From positions 1,927,001-1,991,000 of the forward strand of contig NZ_CP133782.1 in NCBI RefSeq assembly GCF_034351645.1: a stretch of 64,000 nt of DNA. Reading direction: 5' to 3'. Below are positions 9,140-18,626 of this stretch, in pieces (positions within the stretch are counted from its first letter, which is position 1; each line of letters starts with the position of its first letter). Both the position numbers and the translations under genes were made by a program. The stretch comes from Pseudomonas sp. DC1.2 (GTDB lineage Bacteria; Pseudomonadota; Gammaproteobacteria; Pseudomonadales; Pseudomonadaceae). Below the pieces are notes generated by a model that was not told the origin of the DNA, did no database searches, and saw only the letters and a program-made list of their open reading frames with translations.

Positions 9140-9868
9140 CTAGTGTGAAATGATCAGGTCCTTTATTGGGCGACGCCAGCACTCCTCAATCCTTGCGCCA
9201 TCCGAACGATATCCAAATGCGATAACTATTGGGAACACAGAGGCTCGAGGCAGGTTTAGAATCGCAGCGATTTTTTGCGCAGAAAAGCCCTCCATTGGGC
9301 ATGAGCCAATCCCTTTCGCCGACGCTCCAAGCATCAAGGTTTGCGCCGCAAAAATCGCATTGCGTGCCGCCCAATGCCGACTGCCAGTGCTCCCAACCGG
9401 GAGCAGGGACAGCGTGGGGCGAATCAATGCCGCAATATAAAGAAGCGGTGACCAGAAGGCTGACGATCCGACCCCGAGAATCTTCTGAAACTTGCCGATT
9501 TGGCTGCGGCGGTAGACTTTCGATTTCGGCTTAAGTGTGCAAGAGGCTTCAACATGCTCAGGTTGCGCTATTGCGGTTTGCTTTCCGAGTGCGGGACTTG
9601 CCACAACGACAACAAGGTCTGTCGCCGATGCCGCCGCCTTCTGCCCATTACATGCCTGTGCAATGCGTGCTTTTAAGGTGGGGTCTTTAATCCAGTGCAG
9701 TTCATAGGGCTGCAAATTTCCACTTGAAGGGGCGAACGCTGCTTCACCAAGTAATGCAAAGAACTCCTCCTCCGGAATCGAGGTCGAGTCAAACTCACGA
9801 ATGGCTCTGCAAAAGCGATTCGCGGATTGGAAGCCAGCCCAGGATTGTGCTTGATCGTGTGCTTTCAT
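9140..9868 (-). CDS. Nitroreductase family protein
   Basis: A 242-residue FMN-dependent nitroreductase-fold protein when started at the ATG at 9868 (MKAHDQ); a frame start at 9928 would add 20 residues. Visible elements are SANRFCRAIREFDS, the FMN-phosphate region AAFAPSSGNLQPYE, and the C-terminal MLGASAKGIGSCPMEGF with VIAFGYRSD. The family reduces nitro groups, quinones or enones with NAD(P)H. It converges on the biosynthetic block and lies just downstream of a decayed flavin monooxygenase on the same strand, suggesting both came from a former aromatic-degradation operon. Confidence 0.75.
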   Translation of the reverse strand: MKAHDQAQSWAGFQSANRFCRAIREFDSTSIPEEEFFALLGEAAFAPSSGNLQPYELHWIKDPTLKARIAQACNGQKAAASATDLVVVVASPALGKQTAIAQPEHVEASCTLKPKSKVYRRSQIGKFQKILGVGSSAFWSPLLYIAALIRPTLSLLPVGSTGSRHWAARNAIFAAQTLMLGASAKGIGSCPMEGFSAQKIAAILNLPRASVFPIVIAFGYRSDGARIEECWRRPIKDLIISH

Positions 9869-9952
9869 AAGTCGAATCTTCCGGTCCAGTGAGAAAAACA
9901 TCAGGCGCGTCTGCAACGCGAGCGGCAATCATTGAGAACAGGTGGAATCGCA

Positions 9953-11150
9953 TTAGCGACAACAGCTATTGGCTGCACTTAGCCCTGCTTGTACGAGGTA
10001 ACCCTCTAACGTCCCGACCTCGTCATTCGTGACGATGGCACCGATGTAGCCAACAGGGCGCACTAACACCCAATCGCCGATGGCGGGTTCGTAAGCGTCA
10101 TAAAAGTGTCCTTGATCATCAAAGAGGTCGCCGCGTGGGCCGAAGGTATGGATATGCAGTCCTGGACGAGGTTGCACTAACCCATGCTCCAGCCCGTAGC
10201 CCAGCAATGTCCAATGTGTTCCTTTGTATAAGTTGAACAGCCGCGTCGAGAGGCCGGCTGCACCCCGGATCGGCGGATCGGGGGCGCGGGCGCCCGCTGA
10301 CAAACGGCCACTTCGGTCTGGTTTTTCAAGCGCGAGCGTGGCTTCGCGGTAGCCGATATCGAGTTGATGCACCTCGCGGCCACGACGCCTATCGCCTTGT
10401 TTCATGGACTCAAAAAGTTGCGCCGCCAGACCGAGCATCGACGCAGCGACCGGCCGTCTTTCCTCTTCATAGCTATTAAGTAGCGTTTCGGGCGCCCCCT
10501 TGATGACCGCCGACAGCTTCCAACCGAGGTTATAGGCATCCTGAATGCTGGTATTGAGGCCTTGGCCACCGGTCGGAGGATGAATATGAGCAGCATCCCC
10601 AACGAGAAAAATTTGGCCGACGCGATAGTGATCGGCCAGTCGAGCGCTCATGGTGTAGGCCGATGACCACAACACGGAGTGGATACAAATATCGTCACGG
10701 CCGGCGCGTTCCGTCATCAGGGCAGTCAGCCCTTCAGCGCAAAGATCAATGTCGCCGTCGAGCGGGATCGGGCCCTGTATCTGAAACAGCTCGGTCCCGG
10801 CAAATGGGCACAGTGATATCTGTCTTGTCATGTCGCTATCACCGAAGCGATGCCAGTAGTCACGTGACAGACCTGTTATCAAAGCATCGGTCACTAAAGC
10901 GCGAACCCCGAGGGTCTTACCCGGAAAGTCGACATTGAGCGTATGGCGCACAAAGCTACGGCCGCCATCGGCGCCCACTAGCCAACGAGCTCACAACCAA
11001 ACTCAGGCCAGTGCCCCAGTTCAAGCAATCGTTCTCGCATCACACTTTCGGTAAGAAATTGCGGCACCATAAGCGGCAGGTGGTGACCTGGACAGTGACA
11101 AACCATTCGTCGGGCAGGTGGTTTGTGGGCGCTTGGTCCAGTAATGACCA
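9953..11150 (-). pseudogene. FAD-dependent aromatic monooxygenase, internally deleted
   Basis: The C-terminal two thirds (341 residues, 9953-10978) is a PHBH/MhpA-type flavoprotein hydroxylase. It has the DG motif VGADGGRSFVRH and the GD motif GDAAHIHPPTGGQGLNTSIQ. Upstream of GADGG this frame meets a TGA. A shifted frame at about 10982-11100 still encodes GHHLPLMVPQFLTESVMRER and LLELGHWPEFGCEL, the family segment that normally lies some 50 residues before GADGG. The join ELVG / LVGADGG shows an internal deletion, and the N-terminal GxGxxG FAD-binding region is gone. The gene should be non-functional. Confidence 0.75.
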
Positions 11151-11235
11151 ACTAGTCTGGAAACTACAGGTGGTCGATATTTTCGAGGCAGAACGGGAGT
11201 TGCCGGTATCGACCTATTTGAAAAGGGGCGAACAA

Positions 11236-11424
11236 ATGACTGATCCGTATATCGAAGACGATGGGGCTGAATTTCCTATCAATAATTGCGTGCAGTGCGG
11301 CCAGACAGAATATGTGGCGAGTTTTGGTGAAGATCAGGTAAAGACCGACAAGATTAAATTGGCTGCGCTCAGAGGACCGAAAGCGAAATTTTTACCTAAG
11401 GTGGCAGCGTCCTCCAGGAAGTAG
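11236..11424 (+). CDS. Small hypothetical protein with a CxxC pair
   Basis: A 62-residue ORF from an ATG preceded by AGGGGCG at suitable distance. It starts MTDPYIEDDGAEFPINN, then NCVQCGQTEYVASFG with a Cys-x-x-Cys pair, and ends in a basic tail. The same frame is open back to 11011, but that part overlaps monooxygenase remnants and is probably not translated. A strong terminator follows 15 bases after the stop, which supports a real 3' end. No family is recognised. Confidence 0.45.
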   Translation: MTDPYIEDDGAEFPINNCVQCGQTEYVASFGEDQVKTDKIKLAALRGPKAKFLPKVAASSRK

Positions 11425-11439
11425 CCGACTAGAAAGCAG

Positions 11440-11463
11440 CCCCGCCGTTGAGCGGGGTTTTTC
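11440..11463 (+). terminator. Intrinsic terminator
   Basis: A CCCCGC/GCGGGG stem with a 6-base loop is followed directly by TTTTT. It closes the small ORF ending at 11424. Confidence 0.85.
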
Positions 11464-11588
11464 ATTTTGGGTAGGTTGATCCCCGCGATATTTCCTAAAG
11501 GCATGCAGCTATTTTTGCGTGTTTTCTTTCACAAACTTTTCACACGGCGCTACGTAGTCTCAGCTCATCCGTTAGAAAGCAATACTCC

Positions 11589-11616
11589 AGCCCGTTTCCC
11601 CAGCGGGCTTTTTTTT
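11589..11616 (+). terminator. Intrinsic terminator used as group II intron target
   Basis: An AGCCCG/CGGGCT stem with a 9-base loop and a run of eight T. The group II intron begins one base later. Class C introns are known to home to the 3' side of intrinsic terminators, so this is both a terminator and the insertion site. The transcript it once ended is unclear; 11464-11588 shows no ORF that I trust. Confidence 0.8.
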
Positions 11617-11617
11617 G

Positions 11618-13536
11618 GTGCGCCAGGCATGGCGCGTTGCGCGCAAGCGCAACCAGTTTGGCTGTGGTGGCCACGCTGGTGACTTGGAGGTGCAAGTCCT
11701 CTACACACCCGGCAAGGGGAAGTGTTAGCCGAAGGCAAGGGTGTCGCGGGTGACTGCGAATCTGAAGGAAGCCTTAGGCAAAATGCTGGCCTGACGAACA
11801 GGAAGCGGATGAGGCGGCGTAGCGGGGTAAGGTGGCCATGATTACCAAAGCCCGATACTTGCACGGAACGCTACGACGTAGATCCGACAGGCATAAGCAG
11901 GAAGGTCGCGCGAATTACCCTGGGAGATCTGCACGTTTGCCATTGTGCTACCGAGCGTCGTGAGGCGACGGGATGAGCGTGCAGAAGTCAGCCGAGGCCG
12001 TAGTAAGTGACGAATAACCCCGTCACCAAGGGCTGAACAGGTTATGCCGCCAGTAGGCGTCAGAGTCTCGTCGAATGTCGAAAAGCAGAAATTTCTCCGA
12101 GGGAGAACTGTGACCCCAAGTTCCGGACAGAATCCGCGGGCGACGGCTGGCAGTGCGCAGGCATCGGCGGCGTCTGTGGCGTGGACGAACGCGGAGCCGG
12201 ACACGCTGATGGAGCGGGTGCTTGCACCGGCAAATCTCAAGCGTGCGTATCAACGCGTGGTCAGCAACAAGGGTGCGCCGGGTGCCGATGGCATGACGGT
12301 CGACCAATTGGCTGACTATGTGAATCAGTATTGGCCGACCCTCAAGGTGCGGCTGCTGGCCGGCGAGTATCACCCGCAAGGTGTGCGCGCCGTCGAAATC
12401 CCAAAACCCAAAGGCGGAACCCGTCAGTTGGGTATCCCCAATGTGATGGATCGCCTGATCCAGCAGGCTCTGCTGCAACAGCTCACGCCAATCTTCGACC
12501 CTCTGTTCTCGGACTACAGCTACGGCTTTCGTCCAAACAGAAGCGCTCACCACGCCATCGAAACAGCCCGTGCCCATGTGGCGGCGGGCCACCGCTGGTG
12601 TGTGGAGCTTGATCTTGAGAAGTTCTTTGATCGGGTCAACCACGATGTATTGATGGCTTATGTAGAGCGTCAAATCGAAGACAAGCGTGTGCTCAGGCTC
12701 ATTCGCCGTTACCTCGAGGCCGGCGTGATGTCAGGCGGTATCGCCAGTCGACGGCAGGAAGGGACGCCGCAAGGCGGCCCGCTCTCGCCGTTGCTGTCGA
12801 ACATCCTGCTCAACGAACTCGATCGCGAGCTGGAACGGCGGGGTCATTGCTTCGTGCGCTACGCCGATGATGCGAACATTTATGTGCGCAGTCGTCGTGC
12901 TGGGGCGCGAGTGATGGCCAGTGTTGAGCGTTTCCTGAACCTGCGTCTGAAACTGACGCTGAATCGGGAAAAGAGCCGTGTGGTACGGCCTTGGGCCTGT
13001 GACTATCTGGGTTATGGGATGAGCTGGCATCAACAGCCGAGGCTAAGAGTGGCGACGATGAGTCTGGGTCGTTTACGCGACCGACTCAGAGACCTGCTGC
13101 GCGGAGCGCGGGGCCACAAGATGGCGAACGTCATCGAGCGGATAAACCCCGTACTACGCGGTTGGGCTGGCTACTTCAAGCTGAGTCAGAGCAAGCGGCC
13201 CCTTGAGGAACTGGACGGCTGGGTGCGGCATAAACTTCGCTGCATCATCTGGCGTCAATGGAAGCAGCCCTCTACGAGGGCGCGCAACTTGATGCGCTTA
13301 GGACTCAGCGAAGCGCGTGCCTGCAAATCAGCGTTCAACGGTCGAGGTCCATGGTGGAGCTCGGGAGCGCCACATATGAATCAGGCGCTGCCGAAGAAAC
13401 TGTGGGATGGACTCGGGCTGGTCTCGATACTGGATACGATAAACCGGCTTAGCCGTATAACCTGAACCGCCGTATACGGAACCGTATGTACGGTGGTGTG
13501 AGAGGACGGCGGCTGTGAAGCCGCCTCCTACTCGAA
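11618..13536 (+). mobile_element. Bacterial class C group II intron
   Basis: The 5' end GTGCGCC lies one base behind a terminator T-tract. About 420 bases of structured, non-coding RNA precede an intron-encoded reverse transcriptase. After the ORF, AACCGCCGTATAC...GTACGGTGGTG at about 13464-13498 forms the domain V hairpin, and GGCGGC...GCCGCC at 13508-13525 with the following CCTACTC forms domain VI, with a candidate branch-point A. The exact 3' splice site is not certain and lies near 13531-13537. The lack of an endonuclease domain and the terminator target site both fit class C. Roughly 1.9 kb is the usual size, so the element looks full-length. Confidence 0.88.
12044..13465 (+). CDS. ltrA: Group II intron reverse transcriptase/maturase
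   Basis: A 473-residue frame; translation may begin somewhat downstream of 12044. The reverse transcriptase core is intact: RAVEIPKPKGGTRQLGIP, SDYSYGFRPNRSAHHAI, CVELDLEKFFDRVNHD, EGTPQGGPLSPLLSNILL and the catalytic RYADDANIY. The maturase (X) domain follows with MANVIERINPVLRGWAGYF. No HNH endonuclease is attached, as in class C introns. It splices its host RNA and reverse-transcribes it into new terminator sites. No frameshift is visible, so the element may be active. Confidence 0.93.
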   Translation: MPPVGVRVSSNVEKQKFLRGRTVTPSSGQNPRATAGSAQASAASVAWTNAEPDTLMERVLAPANLKRAYQRVVSNKGAPGADGMTVDQLADYVNQYWPTLKVRLLAGEYHPQGVRAVEIPKPKGGTRQLGIPNVMDRLIQQALLQQLTPIFDPLFSDYSYGFRPNRSAHHAIETARAHVAAGHRWCVELDLEKFFDRVNHDVLMAYVERQIEDKRVLRLIRRYLEAGVMSGGIASRRQEGTPQGGPLSPLLSNILLNELDRELERRGHCFVRYADDANIYVRSRRAGARVMASVERFLNLRLKLTLNREKSRVVRPWACDYLGYGMSWHQQPRLRVATMSLGRLRDRLRDLLRGARGHKMANVIERINPVLRGWAGYFKLSQSKRPLEELDGWVRHKLRCIIWRQWKQPSTRARNLMRLGLSEARACKSAFNGRGPWWSSGAPHMNQALPKKLWDGLGLVSILDTINRLSRIT

Positions 13537-13673
13537 TCCTGTTATAAAACCTTTTCCATAATCGCTGTCCAATTGTCGCCAATAGCGCGAAGAGCCCATT
13601 TTTCTGGACTTCGCCTGCTCTAATGCATTCAATTTGTACCATTTGCTGTCCCCCCCTTTTTGAGGTTCTCGTT

Positions 13674-14036
13674 ATGCGTTTAACACTGCCAGCTTTGGTT
13701 TTTGGGCTTTTGATTGCTCAAGGTGCAATGGCCGCGGGCGACGGTACTGCTGCGCTCGGTGGTGGTCTGGGTGGCGCTTTGGGCAATGTGGTCGGTCAGA
13801 AAATGGGCGGCAGCACCGGAGCAGCGATTGGTGCTGGCGTAGCGGGTGCAGCAGGCAGTGCCGTTGCGGCACGTAAAGGCAGCCGGACCAAAGCAGCCAT
13901 TGGCGGCGGTGTCGGCGCGGCGGGCGGCTCTGTTATCGGTAACAGCCTTGGGGGCAGGAACGGTGCCACCCTCGGCGCGGGCCTGGGCGGAGCAGCTGGC
14001 GGCGCAGTCGGCAGCAATCTGGGTAAGGGCAACTGA
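13674..14036 (+). CDS. Glycine-zipper envelope protein
   Basis: A 120-residue protein starting MRLTLPALVFGLLIAQGAMA, a clear Sec signal peptide with cleavage near AMA|AGD. The mature part is almost wholly Gly/Ala repeats (GGGLGGALG, GAAIGAGVAGAAG, GGGVGAAGGSVIG) of the glycine-zipper type that inserts in or packs on membranes. The ATG at 13674 was chosen because TGAGGT lies 7 bases upstream; the frame is open to 13623. A terminator follows. The molecular function is not known. Confidence 0.7.
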   Translation: MRLTLPALVFGLLIAQGAMAAGDGTAALGGGLGGALGNVVGQKMGGSTGAAIGAGVAGAAGSAVAARKGSRTKAAIGGGVGAAGGSVIGNSLGGRNGATLGAGLGGAAGGAVGSNLGKGN

Positions 14037-14065
14037 ATCACTGACTCTGATCCATCTGCGTAAAA

Positions 14066-14092
14066 AAACCTGGCTTAGCGCCGGGTTTTTCG
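14066..14092 (+). terminator. Intrinsic terminator of the glycine-zipper gene
   Basis: AAACCTGGC / GCCGGGTTT (one G-T pair) around a TTAG-containing loop, continuing into a T-run. Confidence 0.85.
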
Positions 14093-14176
14093 TTTTTGGG
14101 AATAGGACGTCCGGAACGTTTGCTCATGGTCCGCCTCGAACGTCATACACACATCCTGAATGTTGCGAGGCATGCC

Positions 14177-14347
14177 ATGACACCCGAAACCGAAGGCAAT
14201 GAAGAAAAGGGCCCGAGTGGTCTGCCGTTTATCAACGATCCCGGCAACGAAGACCCCGGTTCGCTGATGGATGATGCAACGGTCCCGCTCAACGATGCCG
14301 ACGATGCACGTGATCCGGATGAAGCTGAGTCTGAAGATGAAGAGTGA
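14177..14347 (+). CDS. Small acidic protein
   Basis: A 56-residue, very acidic protein (MTPETEGNEEKGPSGLPF to DPDEAESEDEE) with no hydrophobic segment. The ATG at 14177 was preferred to the frame start at 14096 because GCGAGG precedes it and the upstream part has unlike composition. It looks like a pseudomonad-specific hypothetical protein. It converges on the RHS gene, and no function can be assigned. Confidence 0.55.
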   Translation: MTPETEGNEEKGPSGLPFINDPGNEDPGSLMDDATVPLNDADDARDPDEAESEDEE

Positions 14348-14386
14348 ACACCGTCAGATCAATCGTTTTTTGGTTTGACGATCGTG

Positions 14387-17300
14387 TTACTCCGCTGGAT
14401 TCAGACTATATCCATACCCGTTCAGCCCACCCGCCAAGCTCATTGGGACTTGTGTCAGATACCTTCCGATATCCGGGTTGTAGTAACGATGTTCGTTGCA
14501 GTGCAAACCGGTCTCGTTATCGAAGTACTGCCCCTGAAACCGCAGCGGCTGCTCAAAAAACTGGTGGGTATCGCGATTGAGGCGAGTTAGTCGGCCATAA
14601 ACTGTGTATTGAGCCGCCCAAACAATTACCCCGCTTGAGTCGGTCAGCTCTTGTGGCATACCGAGGTGGTCAAGTTGGTAGTAGAACGTGCTTGCCGGGT
14701 GTGGGCCTTTGCTGTCGAGCATGGCCAAAGGGCGCAAGGTGTCTGGTTCGTAGATGTAGCTGCGGCAATGGTCGTTACTGCTTTCGATAACGAGATGATT
14801 ACCTTGCCAGAAAAACCGGGTGGTTTTGTTATCGACGGTTTTGCTGATGCGACGGCCGAGGGCGTCGTATCGGTAGTGCGCCGTTCGGCCGTTTGGCAGG
14901 GTGACATTGATCAGCCGATGCTGGCAGTCATAGTGGTACTGGGTGACGAGTTTGTGAGCCGTGTCGCGGCGTTCGCGTATCAGGTTGCCGTAGGCGTCGT
15001 AGTCATAGTGACGGCCGCCTTGCATCAGCAGGCGATTCCCTTTAACGGTTGCCGAACCGTGACGATTTAACATCAACAGGTTACCTGCCGGGTCGTGGGC
15101 GAAGTTTTCCGGTAGATGATCTCGGGAGTCGCGAGCGCAGATCAGTCGGTTGAGCACGTCATGTTGATAGCTGCGCTGGCCGTGGCGGGTGTCCGTAATG
15201 TTATCGAGATTGCCGATTTGGCTGTAGGAATAATCTCGTCGAAACAGGGTGTCCATTGCTTGGCCTACGACGTGAGTTTTTAAGCGGCACTGATCGTCGT
15301 AGGTGTATTCGCTCAGTAGTACACCTTGCTGCCGTGTTTGTTCGCGGCCGCTGATGAACGTATGCGAGGTCAGTCTTGCACCGTTTAGATCGATAGCTGT
15401 TAGCGCACCGCCGGTGGCGTGGTGGTAGTCGAGCTTGCTGTTGTCCGGTAGGCGCAAGTGCTTCAGTTGGCCGCAAGCGTCGTATTCATACCGCAAGGTG
15501 TCCTCACCCTGATGTTCTGCGATCAACCGATCCTGTTGGTCGTATTCGAACGCCAGCGGATGATCCAGGTTGTTATCAATGCCAGCCAGACGACCGAGGT
15601 TGTCGTAGTGATAGATGACCTTGGTGTTGTCCGACAGTGTCTCGACCTGCAATTGCCCGGACGTGTCCCGCAGATAAGCGGTGATCCGTTGCGAGCCGTC
15701 GTTCCCGAATTCGGTTTTTTCCAGCACGTGGCCGTTGAGGTCGTAGGTGTACACAATGCGATGGCCGTCGAACCGGGTTTCCTGTCGGATTAATCCGTTC
15801 GGTGTGTAGTCCAACTGATATTGATCACCGGACTCGTTTTCTATTTCCGTCAGCAGCAGCTTTGCGTTGTTGTGTCGATAACGCACTTGTGTGCCATCAG
15901 GATTGATTTTCCGGCAGATCACGTGTAAGTCGTCGGCGTATTCGTAGCGGGTGACACGTCCCAGTTCATCCTGTTCGGCAGTAATCTTGCCGTAGGCGTT
16001 GTAGCTGAAGGTCCGTGTGGCGTCCGTCGGACGTATTGCCTGGGTCAGTCGACCAACAGCGTCCCATTGGTAACGGGTCACGGAGCCGTATTCGTCCTGA
16101 CGGGTTATGCGTCGGCCCAAAACATCGTAGGTAAAATTTCGTCGACTGCGGTCCGGTAAGGTCTGTTCGATCAGTTGGCCCAATTCGCTCCAGACGAAGG
16201 AGCAGTCGCTTGTGTCCGGATAGCGAATAGATACCAACTGACCCTTTGCGTCGTATTGATAGTGGGTGACATGCCCGTCAGGATCGGTCGCTTCAGTCAC
16301 GTCACCTTGAGCGTTACGGCGAGTCTTCCAATGTGCTTGTTGGCGATGGCAATCATGAAGGAAACCGTTGCGATACTCGTAGGAGGTCGACTCGCCTTTG
16401 GGTGGGATCACCTCAGTCAGTCGTCCGAACTCGTCATATCGATAGCGGGTTATTGCCCCGAGCGGATTTTGCTCGGCGATCAACAGACCCTCGTCGTTGT
16501 AATCCTTCAGATATTTACCACCATCCGGCGCGACCCTTCGTATCAGTCGTCCCTGATCATTGTGGACGTACACTTCTTCGCTACCGTCGACGTTTTGGAC
16601 CGTAACGCCACCCGCGTCATCCCAGACGTACCGTCTGTCCATCTGCGAAAACGATGCCCAATGTCGCACGCACCGTGAGGCTTTACCGCGGTATTGCCAC
16701 TCCCAGAAGTGACTCGCCCCACCCGCCAATTGCCGCTGGAGAATAACGTGCTGGTCGTCGTAGTCGTACCGTTCGCTTTCGCCGGCAGCATTGGTGGCTT
16801 CGACCAAACGGTGGCGCGCGTCATAGCTGTAGGAAACGAGTGTCTGAACTGTACGCCATGGCGCGGCCAACGCCCCGGTAGACCTAAGCGTCTGATATTC
16901 AATGGCAACGATGTGGCGCCGCTCGTAGCGCAACAGTAGTGACCGACCAGCGCCGTTGTCGAGTCGTTGAATACGACCCTGTGCGTCGCGCGCGATGTGC
17001 AAGCGGTTATCGTAGGCATCACAGATCCGCGCCAGTTGCCCATTCTGAAAGTAATAAATCCGGGTTGCGTCGCCTGTCACCACAAGGATCAATTCCTGTG
17101 GTTCATCCCCCAAATAAAGCGTTGCGCGCGCGTGACCGTCAGGAGTTGCCGGACGTTTGACGCTCGGTAGCGCAAACGTCGTACAACGGTTTTCGTGGTC
17201 CGTCCAGACCACCTGTTCACTGTCCTGCTCCAGTCGATGAGCAAGGGAGTGACTCCAGCCCCAGCCTAATCCGCAATCGATTTTCACTGCGCTGCTGCGA

Positions 17301-17656
17301 TAGAGCCGGGTAAAGGCAAGCGGTAGCAAACCATCGAGCACGCCGTCCGTCAGTTTGAGCTGTTCTTCGCCGGAGACCATCGATAAAGAGCAGCCGTGTA
17401 GGCAGGTCAATGACTCGCCATAGGGGCTACTACCAGCGAGCGGGTGCGGGTGCGCGGGTGTCCGGTCATAACGACTGAAATCAGTTTGTGTGCTGAGCCC
17501 GCCCCATCGTAAGCGGGCCTCGAAATCTTCAAGAGGACGTCTCGGCGCACTGATGAGCGCTTCGGCGTCGCGTGAGGCTGGATTCATGGCGGCGATCACC
17601 CGCAGGGCGATGCTGTTGTTCAAGGCTTGGAGCCTATTGGGATCGAACATTCCCAC
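14387..17656 (-). CDS. RHS/YD-repeat protein without C-terminal toxin tip
   Basis: A 1089-residue protein. An N-terminal DUF6531-like module (near PYGESLTCLHGCSLSMVSGE, then LPLAFTRLYRSS and GLGWGWSHSLAHRLE) is followed by some 20 YD repeats of the type GRLTxxxxxxGxxxxYxYD, and an RHS core that ends YNPDIGRYLTQVP then GYSLNPAE. In toxin-bearing relatives the core is followed by a variable toxin domain; here a TAA occurs right at the core end. The usual DPxG becomes VPMS. It may be a toxin-stripped or displaced RHS gene. No VgrG or immunity gene is adjacent. Confidence 0.85.
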   Translation of the reverse strand: MGMFDPNRLQALNNSIALRVIAAMNPASRDAEALISAPRRPLEDFEARLRWGGLSTQTDFSRYDRTPAHPHPLAGSSPYGESLTCLHGCSLSMVSGEEQLKLTDGVLDGLLPLAFTRLYRSSAVKIDCGLGWGWSHSLAHRLEQDSEQVVWTDHENRCTTFALPSVKRPATPDGHARATLYLGDEPQELILVVTGDATRIYYFQNGQLARICDAYDNRLHIARDAQGRIQRLDNGAGRSLLLRYERRHIVAIEYQTLRSTGALAAPWRTVQTLVSYSYDARHRLVEATNAAGESERYDYDDQHVILQRQLAGGASHFWEWQYRGKASRCVRHWASFSQMDRRYVWDDAGGVTVQNVDGSEEVYVHNDQGRLIRRVAPDGGKYLKDYNDEGLLIAEQNPLGAITRYRYDEFGRLTEVIPPKGESTSYEYRNGFLHDCHRQQAHWKTRRNAQGDVTEATDPDGHVTHYQYDAKGQLVSIRYPDTSDCSFVWSELGQLIEQTLPDRSRRNFTYDVLGRRITRQDEYGSVTRYQWDAVGRLTQAIRPTDATRTFSYNAYGKITAEQDELGRVTRYEYADDLHVICRKINPDGTQVRYRHNNAKLLLTEIENESGDQYQLDYTPNGLIRQETRFDGHRIVYTYDLNGHVLEKTEFGNDGSQRITAYLRDTSGQLQVETLSDNTKVIYHYDNLGRLAGIDNNLDHPLAFEYDQQDRLIAEHQGEDTLRYEYDACGQLKHLRLPDNSKLDYHHATGGALTAIDLNGARLTSHTFISGREQTRQQGVLLSEYTYDDQCRLKTHVVGQAMDTLFRRDYSYSQIGNLDNITDTRHGQRSYQHDVLNRLICARDSRDHLPENFAHDPAGNLLMLNRHGSATVKGNRLLMQGGRHYDYDAYGNLIRERRDTAHKLVTQYHYDCQHRLINVTLPNGRTAHYRYDALGRRISKTVDNKTTRFFWQGNHLVIESSNDHCRSYIYEPDTLRPLAMLDSKGPHPASTFYYQLDHLGMPQELTDSSGVIVWAAQYTVYGRLTRLNRDTHQFFEQPLRFQGQYFDNETGLHCNEHRYYNPDIGRYLTQVPMSLAGGLNGYGYSLNPAE

Positions 17657-17909
17657 TCCCTCGCGCGGATCAAATAGAACGCGAGACTTTGCGGGGAATC
17701 AAGCGAGAAAAAAATCGGGAAAGGCGGTGTTTGTTGTAGGGGGAATCGCTAAATCACGGCAAATACCTGAAAGTAGGTTTTTGCGGTCATCTGGTATTGC
17801 CCGTTGCCCTGGGTTAACCGCGCTCGCTATGCTGCTGAACCCTTTAATCAATCCGGGAGCTGGCTGCACCTGAGCCGCCTGGCCTGTCATTAAAAACGGA
17901 TCCGATGTG

Positions 17910-18605
17910 ATGAATGCACCGCGTAATGAGTTCGGCCCAATCAAGGCCGTGATTTTCGATATGGACGGCTTGCTGCTGGACACGGAGGGCATTTACACCG
18001 AGGTCACCTCGATCATCGCCGAGCGCTATGGCCGGATTTTCGACTGGAGTGTCAAACAGAACATCATCGGCCGTGGCGCGGGTGACCTGGCGCGTTACGT
18101 GGTCGAGGCGCTTGACCTGCCGATCACTGCCGAAGAGTTTCTGGTGATCCGCGAGCCCTTGATGCGCGAACGTTTCCCTTCGGCGCTGGCAATGCCCGGT
18201 GCGCAGGAACTGGTTCGGCACTTGAAGGCCAACAACATTCCAATAGCGGTAGGCACCAGCTCGTCGCGTCAGTCGTTCGTCCAGAAGACCACTTTGCACC
18301 GCGACTGGTTTGCGCTGTTCGATTTTATCGTCACCGCTGATGATCCAGAAGTCGGTGCAGCCAAACCGGCGCCGGATATTTTTCTCACGGCAGCGCGGCG
18401 CTTGGGAGTAGCCCCCGAGGATTGCCTGGTATTCGAGGATTCGCCGTTTGGTGTCACGGCAGCGAAAGCGGCGGGGATGACCGCGATTGCGATCCCGGAT
18501 GCGGCCATGGCTGATGAAAAGTATGCTCACGCCGATGGCATTCTTCGTTCGTTGAAAGCGTTCAAACCGAGTGCCTGTGGCTTGCCAGCGCTCGAGTGGA
18601 CTTGA
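17910..18605 (+). CDS. HAD-superfamily sugar/nucleotide phosphatase
   Basis: A 231-residue HAD hydrolase. Motif I is VIFDMDGLLLDTE (nucleophile Asp and acid/base Asp), motif II is VGTSSS, motif III the Lys in AAKPAPDIF, and motif IV FEDSPFGVTAAKAAGM. The cap is alpha-helical, as in pseudouridine-5'-phosphatase and beta-phosphoglucomutase relatives. Phosphomonoesterase activity on a small metabolite is expected; the substrate is uncertain. The ATG at 17910 follows an in-frame GTG at 17907 and either could start it. Confidence 0.85.
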   Translation: MNAPRNEFGPIKAVIFDMDGLLLDTEGIYTEVTSIIAERYGRIFDWSVKQNIIGRGAGDLARYVVEALDLPITAEEFLVIREPLMRERFPSALAMPGAQELVRHLKANNIPIAVGTSSSRQSFVQKTTLHRDWFALFDFIVTADDPEVGAAKPAPDIFLTAARRLGVAPEDCLVFEDSPFGVTAAKAAGMTAIAIPDAAMADEKYAHADGILRSLKAFKPSACGLPALEWT

Positions 18606-18626
18606 TGTTTCGCTAAGTCTCGACCC

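Noticed and set aside
12044..13465. Retron, DGR or defence-type reverse transcriptase
   Set aside because: The flanking ribozyme domains V/VI, the maturase domain and the terminator insertion site identify a group II intron.
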